Made by a program: the position numbers and the translations under genes. From IMG/VR virus record IMGVR_UViG_3300020215_000086, positions 1 through 42,967 of that record: a DNA stretch of 42,967 bases; one strand, 5' to 3'. Source of the DNA: a virus. How positions within the stretch are numbered: position 1 is the stretch's first letter; the number at the start of each line of letters is the position of its first letter. Below are positions 7,143 through 13,917 of the stretch, piece by piece. A model generated the notes under the pieces. The model ran no database searches. It was not told where the DNA came from and worked only from the letters and a program-made list of their open reading frames with translations.

Positions 7143-7315
7143 GCTATCGTGCAATGATACACTACAAAAACGATGAGGAAGTCTACGGCGATGAGTTCGA
7201 AGATTTTTGGGAAGCTCTTGACGATCTGCGTGAGCTCTTAAATAAGGAAGTCACGAGCGAAGAAGGCTTTGATCCCGAAGACGTTGAGTATATCCAGGTG
7301 GAGCACGTAGCCTGA
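7139..7315 (+). CDS. Small acidic protein
   Basis: 58 residues from the ATG at 7139 (ATGA overlap). Very acidic (EVYGDEFEDFWEALDDLREL, EEGFDPEDVEYIQVEHVA), predicted strand-helix-strand. Such acidic miniproteins are sometimes DNA mimics or inhibitors, but nothing here proves that. Confidence 0.55.
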   Translation: MSYRAMIHYKNDEEVYGDEFEDFWEALDDLRELLNKEVTSEEGFDPEDVEYIQVEHVA

Positions 7316-7635
7316 TGCCCCATCCTCGTGAAGCCACCGCGTATCTCGACCTGATCGAGGGTATCCTCGAACCAGCGCTCGACACCCAGGGCAAACGCAT
7401 CACGTGCCTCACTCCCGGCGATGCGTTCTCCCTAACCAAGCGTCTGCAAGCGGCGGTCAAAGCCATCCGCAAGCGGAACTCTGAAATCTACCCCGAGACC
7501 CATCCCATGTGGGGCAAGTCTGATTACGACAAGCTCGTAATCCGACAGCGCGACTGTGTGGTGGAAGTCCGGCCAGCAAGAGGAGACAATCTCGAAGAAA
7601 GACTCAACGTTGTGATAGAGGACATCATCGAATAG
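7315..7635 (+). CDS. Hypothetical helical protein
   Basis: 106 residues, TGATG overlap. Two helices (ATAYLDLIEGILEPALD, AFSLTKRLQAAVKAIRKRN), a central HPMWGKSDYDKLVIRQRD segment and a C-terminal amphipathic stretch (LEERLNVVIEDIIE). No motif recognised. Confidence 0.55.
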   Translation: MPHPREATAYLDLIEGILEPALDTQGKRITCLTPGDAFSLTKRLQAAVKAIRKRNSEIYPETHPMWGKSDYDKLVIRQRDCVVEVRPARGDNLEERLNVVIEDIIE

Positions 7636-7694
7636 TGGAGTACTTTATCCTCTTCGCACTCATCCTTTTCATTCTAGCTGTGAGGAACAAATGA
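7635..7694 (+). CDS. Possible 19-residue membrane peptide
   Basis: A GTG start that overlaps the upstream stop (TAGTG) opens a frame of 19 residues, VEYFILFALILFILAVRNK, ending in a TGA that overlaps the next ATG (ATGA). The peptide is one hydrophobic helix with a basic end. The perfect coupling at both sides is the main support; the nearest GAGG is a little far upstream. Confidence 0.4.
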   Translation: MEYFILFALILFILAVRNK

Positions 7695-8389
7695 GCAAGA
7701 AATCTCCTCAACTCGATATTGACGCCCCGGCGTCGGATCGCGTCAATACCCGAGCCCGGAAGCGACAATCCGCCACGGCGGCCACACCCGGTATTGACGA
7801 CACCCCGAATATGGATACAATGCCCAATGCCGCAACGGCCCCAACACAAACGGAGAATCCCATGCGCCAAGTGACCATCGGTGGAGTTGCCTTTTCCATC
7901 GAAGACAAGTACGCGGAAGGCCACGTACTGAACGCGAATGAGGCGGCCAGCCTCAACCAGACCCGAGCCGAGAACATCGGCAACAACTTCCGCTCGACCA
8001 TCGCCGAGGCTCGCGAGAAGGCGTACCTTGAGTCCGTCGGCCGCGAAGAGCTGGAAGCGGACGAGAAGGTTCCCTCCGACTACCCGCTGTCCGACGAGGT
8101 CAAGGCTCAGCTGCAAGCCGCCCTGACCGAGGCCGCGCAGACTTACGAGTTCGGTCAGCGTGGAGGCGGTGGCCCGCGGATCACCGATCCTGTGCAACGC
8201 GAAGCTCAGCGCATCGCCCGCGACAAGATCGAGGCCGCGATCAAGGCGAAGCACGGCAAGCTTGACGCCGTGCCGGCCGAGGAGCGTCGGAACCTCATCG
8301 AGCAGCTGGCGAACCGCGAGGACGTCCAGCGTCTGGCGAAGGCCAACGTGGAGGCCGCGAGCGAGCTGGTTGCCGACATCGGCATCTAA
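7691..8389 (+). CDS. Helical phage protein with low-complexity N-terminus
   Basis: 232 residues, ATGA overlap upstream, AGGA before the start. Residues 1-57 are low complexity (Pro/Ala/Thr/Asp-rich). From residue 58 (internal ATG at 7862-7863 region, MRQVTIGGVAFSIEDKYAEG) the protein becomes ordered: NANEAASLNQTRAENIGNNF, later YEFGQRGGGGPRITDPVQRE, then charged helices. The core motif NANEAxxLNQxxxENxxNN is one I have met in uncharacterised phage proteins with abundant charged helices. It is the last gene before the structured intergenic region. Nucleic-acid binding is possible but unproven. Confidence 0.65.
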   Translation: MSKKSPQLDIDAPASDRVNTRARKRQSATAATPGIDDTPNMDTMPNAATAPTQTENPMRQVTIGGVAFSIEDKYAEGHVLNANEAASLNQTRAENIGNNFRSTIAEAREKAYLESVGREELEADEKVPSDYPLSDEVKAQLQAALTEAAQTYEFGQRGGGGPRITDPVQREAQRIARDKIEAAIKAKHGKLDAVPAEERRNLIEQLANREDVQRLAKANVEAASELVADIGI

Positions 8390-8418
8390 GCGTTAGGGGG
8401 CCGAGTGACCCTGGTGCG

Positions 8419-8436
8419 CCCCTCTTGTGGGAGGGG
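8419..8436 (+). other. Hairpin 1 in structured intergenic region
   Basis: CCCCTC (8419-8424) pairs with GAGGGG (8431-8436) around a six-base loop. It lies 30 bases after the stop of the upstream gene and could act in termination, although no T-run follows. Confidence 0.55.
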
Positions 8437-8474
8437 TGAAGTTACCCGTAAGGATACTTGGCCCGGCCCCCCGA

Positions 8475-8512
8475 CCCCCGGAGACTAGAAGCTTCGAGCT
8501 AGTCTCCGGGGG
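8475..8512 (+). other. 14-bp perfect hairpin in intergenic region
   Basis: Arms 8475-8488 (CCCCCGGAGACTAG) and 8499-8512 are perfectly complementary over 14 bases, with a 10-base loop containing AAGCTT. It is the longest perfect stem noticed in the window. No T-tract follows, so it is not a classical intrinsic terminator; it may be an RNA processing or stability element. Confidence 0.75.
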
Positions 8513-8519
8513 CAACGGC

Positions 8520-8600
8520 CCTAGGCGGAGCGGAGATACGCCCCTCCGTGCGCAAGCGGCAGCCACAAGCCCCCCAGCAACCCGGCTGCTTCCGCCTAGG
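8520..8600 (+). ncRNA. Candidate three-way-junction RNA element
   Basis: A closing stem CCTAGGCGGA (8520-8529) pairs perfectly with TCCGCCTAGG (8591-8600). Inside it are two more stems: CGGAG (8531-8535) with CTCCG (8544-8548), and GCAGCC (8559-8564) with GGCTGC (8584-8589). A C-run at 8571-8576 in the last loop could pair with G-runs nearby. The arrangement is that of a three-way junction ending 22 bases before the ATG at 8623. No protein frame here has coding character. It could be a leader that controls the recombination operon, a packaging or replication site, or a small RNA. Confidence 0.5.
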
Positions 8601-8622
8601 CCCCTTGCCCCTGGAGTCTTCC

Positions 8623-8841
8623 ATGTCAGAAGAGTTCGATATCGTCACGATCCGACTCCGTAAGGGAGACCGGGATCGTCTCCGCACTTACTTCCACCCC
8701 ATGGACTACAACAAAGTAATCCGAGGCTGGGTGAGTAAGCTTGTCGACAACATCGAAGCTCGCGGCCGTGCTATTGCGCAGTTTGAAGGCGTGGACGTCG
8801 AGATCAACACAGAGGAGCTAGACGACGATGCCAGTTCGTGA
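8623..8841 (+). CDS. Small protein, possibly ribbon-helix-helix
   Basis: 72 residues, GGAG upstream of the ATG at 8623. The start EFDIVTIRLRKGDRDRLRTYF gives a short strand followed by two helices (YNKVIRGWVSKLVDNIEA), the outline of an Arc/MetJ ribbon-helix-helix DNA-binding domain; the tail is acidic. First gene after the structured segment, so an autoregulatory role is conceivable. The fold is inferred from pattern only. Confidence 0.6.
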   Translation: MSEEFDIVTIRLRKGDRDRLRTYFHPMDYNKVIRGWVSKLVDNIEARGRAIAQFEGVDVEINTEELDDDASS

Positions 8842-9034
8842 AATGGTTTGGGACCCTCCGGGCGGGCGAAGCCAGGCCCTCACTGTGACCGTCGATGGGC
8901 CTGATGCACTATCGCGTCAGTTCGTGCGTGCGGTTCAGGCAGCCCTGACGGGCAACGACAACGGAGAGCGCGCCACGTTCCTAACGAACATCGGGGACAA
9001 GAGCATCCTGTTTCGGGTGAACGAAGATTCTTGA
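8828..9034 (+). CDS. Hypothetical protein
   Basis: 68 residues starting within the last codons of the previous gene, with GGAG upstream. Strand-like beginning and end (ALTVTVDGPDALS, KSILFRVNEDS) around a helix (RQFVRAVQAALTG). No known family. Confidence 0.55.
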   Translation: MPVREMVWDPPGGRSQALTVTVDGPDALSRQFVRAVQAALTGNDNGERATFLTNIGDKSILFRVNEDS

Positions 9035-9065
9035 TCCTTATATCCAACGAGCACTGGAGAACTCC

Positions 9066-9290
9066 ATGCCTGAGTCCCCGCTCAATGAGCCAACAATCTC
9101 CGAGCTCTTCGCCCTGCCGCCGGCGGAACTTTCCGACGCCAACTTCATGCGGATCATCGAGCAGTACCGCTCGGAGCGCCATTCCTGGAACCAAAAGGAA
9201 AAGGAAAAGACCGCCAAGAAAGGTGCACCGAAGGTTGCAAAGGGTTCGGTCACTGGGCTGACGCTCGACGATTTGGGGCTGGACCTATGA
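9066..9290 (+). CDS. Hypothetical charged protein
   Basis: 74 residues, GGAG upstream. N-terminal ISELFALPPAELSDANFMRI and helix IIEQYRSERHSWNQKEKE lead to a lysine-rich stretch and a C-terminal peptide TGLTLDDLGLDL. That terminal acidic-hydrophobic peptide resembles short docking tails of proteins that bind replication partners, but the partner is unknown. Confidence 0.6.
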   Translation: MPESPLNEPTISELFALPPAELSDANFMRIIEQYRSERHSWNQKEKEKTAKKGAPKVAKGSVTGLTLDDLGLDL

Positions 9291-9484
9291 GAACCGAGGC
9301 TCAAGAAAAAGCCCAGGCCCGCGCTTGGCGCATTCGCCAACTCCGAATGCTTTATTCTCAAGCCTGGTGTCTCGACCCCGCGCGTGCTTTTATGCTTCAG
9401 GATATGATCGAGAAGCAACTGACTGAGCTTGGAGCCAAGACTGAAGCACAGCGTCGGGAGGAATACTATGCAAGCCTCGACTAG
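9287..9484 (+). CDS. Small basic helical protein
   Basis: 65 residues, ATGA overlap with the upstream gene. Helical and basic at the N-terminus (AQEKAQARAWRIRQLRMLYS) with ARAFMLQDMIEKQLTELGAK in the middle. Overlaps the nuclease start at 9468. Unknown function. Confidence 0.55.
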   Translation: MRTEAQEKAQARAWRIRQLRMLYSQAWCLDPARAFMLQDMIEKQLTELGAKTEAQRREEYYASLD

Positions 9485-10373
9485 CCCCATCTTCCATGGC
9501 CCCTATCAAATCATCTGGAACTCCACCTCCCTCAACGCACTCAAAGACTGTGCGTACAAGTACAAACTTCAAATCCTTGACGGCTGGTGGAGCAAGGACG
9601 CTAACATCCACATCACCTTCGGGCTGGCCTACCATAAGGCCATCGAGATTTACCACTTCGCCCGAGCCCGAGGCGCTTCTCACGACTTGGCGACCCTCGA
9701 AGCCGTCAAGCGTGCAATGCACGACACCTGGCCAGACATGCTTCTCGACTCGAAGAAGTCCCGCCAGAACCTAATTCGCACCATCGTCTGGTACTTGGAG
9801 CAATTCGGTGAGGACGATCCAATCGAAACCCTTATCCTCACTAACGGTGAGCCGGCGGTTGAAGTCACTTTCGCTGTTGACCTGGGCGTGGCCTCCCCCT
9901 CGGGTGATAACTACTCCCTTGCCGGCCACCTGGATCGTATTGGCCGCTTTGCCGGTGATCTCTACTATACAGATCTCAAGACTACTGGTGCTGCGTTGGG
10001 AGACTATTACTTCGAGAATTTCTCTCCCGACAACCAGATGTCGTGCTACAGCTTCGCCGGCAAAATCCACACGAACCTTCCACTGAAAGGCGGCATCATC
10101 GACGCCGCTCAAATCCTCGTGGGAGGCTCTCGTTTCCAACGGGGCTTCGTCAACCGAACCGAGGCTCAGCTTGAAGAGTGGCGAGACGACCTGCACTTCT
10201 GGCTCTCCCTTGCCGAGGTCTACGCGAAGCGTGAACACTATCCAATGAACGACCGATCCTGCCGCATGTGCGACTTCAAGCGCATCTGCGCCATGGACCC
10301 GAAGGTTCGAGAAAGCTTCCTGGCCTCGAACTTTTCCAAGAGAGTCATCAACCCACTGGAGGTGCGGACGTGA
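9468..10373 (+). CDS. Cas4/RecB-like PD-(D/E)XK nuclease with Fe-S cysteines
   Basis: 301 residues from the ATG at 9468, chosen because GGAGG lies seven bases upstream; an in-frame ATG at 9429 lacks one. Nuclease motifs are present in order: GLAYHK with His56, Glu132 in VEVTF, Asp156 in GHLDR, Asp169 and Lys171 in TDLKTT, and QMSCY (Q190, Y194). A single N-terminal cysteine (Cys28, in LKDCAYKY) and three C-terminal ones (Cys265, 268, 274, in CRMCDFKRIC) match the 4Fe-4S arrangement of Cas4/AddB-type exonucleases. It probably resects DNA ends to feed the annealase-like ATPase and single-strand binding protein encoded next. Confidence 0.88.
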   Translation: MQASTSPIFHGPYQIIWNSTSLNALKDCAYKYKLQILDGWWSKDANIHITFGLAYHKAIEIYHFARARGASHDLATLEAVKRAMHDTWPDMLLDSKKSRQNLIRTIVWYLEQFGEDDPIETLILTNGEPAVEVTFAVDLGVASPSGDNYSLAGHLDRIGRFAGDLYYTDLKTTGAALGDYYFENFSPDNQMSCYSFAGKIHTNLPLKGGIIDAAQILVGGSRFQRGFVNRTEAQLEEWRDDLHFWLSLAEVYAKREHYPMNDRSCRMCDFKRICAMDPKVRESFLASNFSKRVINPLEVRT

Positions 10374-11728
10374 GATTTCGCCTCCGACCCCGCTCAGTCA
10401 AGGCTAAACGTTGGGACGTCAAACTCGTTGGCGTTTGGCCTCGCTGGTCGTCCCAAGACTACTACGCCGTTCCGCCCGTCGGCTTCATCCGAGTCGGCCC
10501 ATCGTTCAAGCAGATCAACCCCGGCGATTGGCTGATTGAGGACGACGGAGCCTATTACCCGGTTCCGCCCAAGGAGTTCCGGGAGCGGTTCGTCCGCGAA
10601 GCTGGTGGCTACCATATGAAGACCTACTTTGTGGATGCCTTTGAGTTTCGGCCGCAACCTTCGGAGAAAGGCGAATACGAAATCGCGGCTCCCGAGTGGT
10701 TCCACGAGGCCATCTCCATTCCTGAACGCTGGAACGTTCTCGCCGGCCGCTTCTATCTAAAGATTGCCGAGCTCGTCACCGTCGAGCTTGAGCCTGGCGA
10801 TTTCGTTATGAGGCTTGCTTCTGGCGCAATCCTCCCGCTCAAGCCCGAACCCTTTCACCGGGTATTACGAGGAGGTCTAATGCCATCACTAGCTGACCAC
10901 CACAGTTCCGAATACACGAAACTTCTCCTCATAGGAGACTCCGGTGGAGGGAAAACCGGCGCACTCGCAAGCCTCGCCAAGGCCGGATACCAGCTACGGG
11001 TTCTGGACTGTGACAACGGCCTTGATATTCTTGCCAATCTTCTTAGTTCTGATCGTGCTGCTCTATCTCGTGTTCAGTACGTGACTGTGACCGAACCTAT
11101 CAAGGCCATAGCGGGCACGGCCAGGATCGAACGAGCAGAAGGCTGGACAAAGTGCATGAATGCTTTGTCGAAATGGCCTGATGACGGCTCCACTCCATCC
11201 GAGTGGGGGCCAGACACAGTCCTCGCCATCGACAGTCTGACTTTCTTGTCGAAGTACGCCATGAACCATGTGCTGATGGCCAATCAGCGCTTGAACGCCC
11301 AACCGTGGGAGGGCGATTGGAACCAAGCACAAAACCTCATCCGCAAGGTACTGGAAATGCTTTACTCCGATTCGTTCAAGTGCAATGTGGTTATGAACTG
11401 CCACATCACACACATTGGCCGCAAGGTTGAATCCTTGAACGATAAAGGCGAGGTCGTTTCCAAAGAAGAGGACATCAAGGGATATCCTATGTCCCTTGGC
11501 AAGGCTCTTTCCCCTACGATTGGCACCTATTTCAACCACGCTCTTATGGCGCGAAGCCGAGGTTCAGGCGCCGGAGCCAAGCGTATCCTTCACACCAATA
11601 CTCAAGGTATTGTGGAACTGAAGACCGCCGCGCCAGGGAAGGTGAAATCCGAATACCCTATCGAAACCGGACTCGCAGACTACTTCCGCGACGTCCGGGG
11701 CAGCACACCGAAGGCTGCCGCCGCGTAA
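10370..11728 (+). CDS. PGDW-PGDF tandem domains fused to Sak4-like ATPase
   Basis: 452 residues from a GTG at 10370 that overlaps the nuclease stop (GTGA). Residues about 1-80 and 83-168 are two divergent copies of one small phage domain: each has an aromatic-rich strand (VKAKRWDVKLV; FVDAFEFRPQP), a PGDW/PGDF turn (51-54; 142-145) and a PxxF end (PPKEFRERF; KPEPFHRVL). That pattern fits the common 'RKKPVxIEAxQW ... PGDWI' phage family. Residues 171-452 are a RecA-fold ATPase: Walker A GDSGGGKT (189-196), Walker B TVLAIDSL (283-290), then NVVMNCHITH. This part resembles phage AAA_24/Sak4 single-strand annealing ATPases. Context (nuclease before, single-strand binding protein after) supports a recombination role. 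Confidence 0.85.
   Translation: MRFRLRPRSVKAKRWDVKLVGVWPRWSSQDYYAVPPVGFIRVGPSFKQINPGDWLIEDDGAYYPVPPKEFRERFVREAGGYHMKTYFVDAFEFRPQPSEKGEYEIAAPEWFHEAISIPERWNVLAGRFYLKIAELVTVELEPGDFVMRLASGAILPLKPEPFHRVLRGGLMPSLADHHSSEYTKLLLIGDSGGGKTGALASLAKAGYQLRVLDCDNGLDILANLLSSDRAALSRVQYVTVTEPIKAIAGTARIERAEGWTKCMNALSKWPDDGSTPSEWGPDTVLAIDSLTFLSKYAMNHVLMANQRLNAQPWEGDWNQAQNLIRKVLEMLYSDSFKCNVVMNCHITHIGRKVESLNDKGEVVSKEEDIKGYPMSLGKALSPTIGTYFNHALMARSRGSGAGAKRILHTNTQGIVELKTAAPGKVKSEYPIETGLADYFRDVRGSTPKAAAA
10869..10882 (+). promoter_or_regulatory. Internal ribosome binding site and ATG for ATPase part
   Basis: GAGGAGGT at 10869-10876 followed by ATG at 10880, in frame with the fusion gene. From here a 282-residue protein comprising only the ATPase could be made. 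The sequence CTAATG also holds an out-of-frame TAA, as in the TAATG couplings seen between other genes. Confidence 0.65.
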
Positions 11729-11732
11729 TTCA

Positions 11733-11778
11733 ACGGCACCGCCGTGAATAAGACTGTCGCTTGGGCAACGCCAGTCTT
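11733..11778 (+). other. Two small hairpins between ATPase and SSB genes
   Basis: ACGGC/GCCGT (11733-11745) and AAGACTG (11750-11756) with CAGTCTT (11772-11778). The 86-base gap 11729-11814 contains no gene. They may modulate mRNA stability or partial termination before the highly needed binding protein. Confidence 0.4.
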
Positions 11779-11814
11779 CCCATTCTGCCCCCATTAGAGA
11801 GACGGAAACTCCTC

Positions 11815-12249
11815 ATGGACTTTAACAACCTGCTCGACCAAAAGGTCGGTGAAGTCGAAGCTCCGAAGACGTTCCCGCAGGGAACTGTCACCCTCGAGGT
11901 CAAGTCTCGGAAGTTCGACAAGTCGAAGAACAAGCAGACTCCTTACGTGGAGTTTGAGTTCGAGACCGTCGGCGTGGACGACGACATCGACCAAGAGCAA
12001 CTGCCCGATAACTGGCAGGGCAAGAAGTGGGACGACCAGTTCTATCTCACGCCCGATGCACTGAAGCGGCTTGAGGAGTTCCTCAAGATGGCTGGCGTGG
12101 AAGAAGGTCTGTCGCTCCGCGACGGCATCGAAGCCGTGGCCTCGGGCGGCCATTTCGTCAAGGCCCAGGTGGTCCACGAAATGTTCACTCGCAAGTCTGG
12201 TGAGCCTGGTGTCAAGGCCAAGCTCGGCATGTACGCCAGCGCTTCTTAA
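11815..12249 (+). CDS. DUF669-like single-strand DNA binding protein
   Basis: 144 residues from the ATG at 11815 (the longer frame from 11761 has no ribosome binding site). Begins MDFNNLLDQKVGEVEAPKTF and continues FPQGTVTLEVKSRKFDKSKN, YVEFEFETVGVDDD, DDQFYLTPDALKRLEEFLKM, and ends VVHEMFTRKSGEPG, then VKAKLGMYAS. The pattern 'P.G.Y...V.....k.sk......l.v.l.v..G' with an embedded helix matches DUF669-type phage proteins, thought to bind single-stranded DNA through an OB fold. Pairs with the Sak4-like ATPase, a known association for this recombinase class. Confidence 0.72.
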   Translation: MDFNNLLDQKVGEVEAPKTFPQGTVTLEVKSRKFDKSKNKQTPYVEFEFETVGVDDDIDQEQLPDNWQGKKWDDQFYLTPDALKRLEEFLKMAGVEEGLSLRDGIEAVASGGHFVKAQVVHEMFTRKSGEPGVKAKLGMYASAS

Positions 12250-12260
12250 CTACGGAAGGT

Positions 12261-12278
12261 GGGGGGCTTCGGCCCCCC
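12261..12278 (+). terminator. UUCG-tetraloop hairpin
   Basis: GGGGGGC (12261-12267), loop TTCG, GCCCCCC (12272-12278): a very stable seven-pair stem 12 bases after the stop of the binding protein. No T-run follows, so it may be a partial terminator or a 3' stabiliser. A near copy lies at 34225-34242. Confidence 0.6.
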
Positions 12279-12285
12279 TCCAACC

Positions 12286-13917
12286 ATGCATAACACTACC
12301 ATACTTCTTAACTACATTCGACGATACGGAGCTTTCTCAGAGCTCGATGTAGTTAAGACGTTTGGCATGCCAAGGGGTACACTCTGGTGGCTGTATAAGT
12401 CAGGTCAGCTGACACGATTCAAGTTCGACGGCCGCTATCTCTACTGTTTGCATCATCAACTCCCAGGGGCTCCAATGAAAACAACTGAAGTAGACATTTC
12501 CCTCATTGTCGTGCCGGAGGATCGCCAGCGTGAAGACCTCGGAGACATTGAGGAGCTTCGCCAGTCGATTGCTAACGCAGCCAAGGCCCGAGGCGTTAGG
12601 TTCCAAGACGGCCTGATTAACCCGATTTTGCTTTCCGGGCTGACGCTAGTTGCAGGTCAACGACGACTCGAGGCCCACAAGCTTGAAGGCGTCACCACGA
12701 TCCACACTATTGATTGGGCCGACCTTCCTGAAGAGGATCGAGAACTCCTCGAATACGAAGAGAACGCAAAGCGTCAAAACTTGCATTGGGCGGAGCGCGC
12801 CAAGGCTGTACAGCGCATCCACAAAGCCATGCAGAAAAAGAATCCCAAGTGGTCGGCCGTTGATACGACTCGATATCTTGGATATAAAGTACAGAAAGGC
12901 GGCAAAGGTGCCGGCAAAGAGGTTCCGGCCATTGCAATTCAACAGGCTTTAGCTCTGGATGGACTCATCAATGATAAGCTCGCCAAGGCTCCGACCCTTG
13001 AGTCGGCCTACAACACAGTTGCACGAGTCCAGCGCAGAGCGTTCGCGGATATTACAAACGAGATTCTGGCAGGACCAAGCGTTGCTCCTGTGTCAGACCC
13101 TGTGCCAAAAAGTGGGAGTTCGACTGGAGTCCGGGATGCTGTTCTTGCCTCGGGGCATGTGTCAACAGTGTCCGCTCCGAGTACCGATAAGCCCACCGTG
13201 TCTGTCGAGGCTGTCGTTCAAGGAGACTTTCTTGAATGGAGTGCCAGTTATTCTGGCCCAAAGTTCAACTTCATCCATTGCGATTTCCCCTACGGGATAA
13301 ACATCGACTCCTCCGATCAAATGCGCCACGACAACGAGAAGCTCTACGGAGATTCCGAGGACATCTACTGGGCGCTCTGCGAAGCCTTCATGAAGAACCT
13401 GGATCGCTTTGCGTACCCCTCGTGCCATGTGATGTTCTGGTTCTCGATGGAGAAGTACATTGAGACGATTCAGTTCTTTGAGAAACACTCAGAGAGTACC
13501 GGCCTCGTGTGGCAACGTAAGCCACTTGTTTGGCACAAGTCTTGCGGCAGCGGCATGGTCCCCGACCACCGACGGCGCCCTCGCAACACCTATGAAGTTG
13601 CCCTCATCGGTGCCCGGCAGGATCGCTTTATTCACAAGCCCGTCGCGTCGTCATACTCCTGTCCAGTAGCCTCAAAGCGGCTTCACCCGAGCGAAAAGCC
13701 GGTGCCGATGCTTTCCCACTTCTTCGAGATGTTCGTGGACAGTGAAACCTCGATGCTTGACCCAACAGCTGGAGGCGGGGCTGCGCTTCGCGCTGCCGAC
13801 GCTATGGGAGCGAAGCGACTGATCGGTGTGGAGCTCGATCCACAATTCGTCGCCGTGGCAAACGCGGAGCTTCGCAAAGCCCGTGCGCTGCGCAAAATCA
13901 GCGAGAAGCTGACATGA
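12286..13917 (+). CDS. HTH-ParB-DNA methyltransferase fusion
   Basis: 543 residues from the ATG at 12286. Residues 1-60 look like a winged helix (ILLNYIRRYGAFSELDVVKT, RGTLWWLYKSGQL). Residues 64-200 are a ParB/Srx nuclease-like domain: INPILLSGLTLVAGQRRLEA and EENAKRQNLHWAERAKAV. Residues about 310-543 are an amino-methyltransferase: catalytic motif IV reads DFPYG at 333-337 (usual DPPY), HPSEKP near 467, motif I DPTAGGGAALRA near 490 and GVELDP. Motif IV before motif I fits the beta class of N6-adenine/N4-cytosine enzymes. Probable role is DNA modification to evade host restriction. The ATG at 12475 with AGGGG upstream is an alternative start lacking the winged helix. Confidence 0.83.
   Translation: MHNTTILLNYIRRYGAFSELDVVKTFGMPRGTLWWLYKSGQLTRFKFDGRYLYCLHHQLPGAPMKTTEVDISLIVVPEDRQREDLGDIEELRQSIANAAKARGVRFQDGLINPILLSGLTLVAGQRRLEAHKLEGVTTIHTIDWADLPEEDRELLEYEENAKRQNLHWAERAKAVQRIHKAMQKKNPKWSAVDTTRYLGYKVQKGGKGAGKEVPAIAIQQALALDGLINDKLAKAPTLESAYNTVARVQRRAFADITNEILAGPSVAPVSDPVPKSGSSTGVRDAVLASGHVSTVSAPSTDKPTVSVEAVVQGDFLEWSASYSGPKFNFIHCDFPYGINIDSSDQMRHDNEKLYGDSEDIYWALCEAFMKNLDRFAYPSCHVMFWFSMEKYIETIQFFEKHSESTGLVWQRKPLVWHKSCGSGMVPDHRRRPRNTYEVALIGARQDRFIHKPVASSYSCPVASKRLHPSEKPVPMLSHFFEMFVDSETSMLDPTAGGGAALRAADAMGAKRLIGVELDPQFVAVANAELRKARALRKISEKLT

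Noticed and set aside
7625-8254. 209-residue minus-strand frame
   Set aside because: Antisense to a well-coupled plus-strand gene; looks like a mirror of its codon pattern.
8427-8663. Plus-strand frame through the structured intergenic region
   Set aside because: Its product is Pro/Arg-rich with no order, and the sequence is better explained by the inverted repeats.
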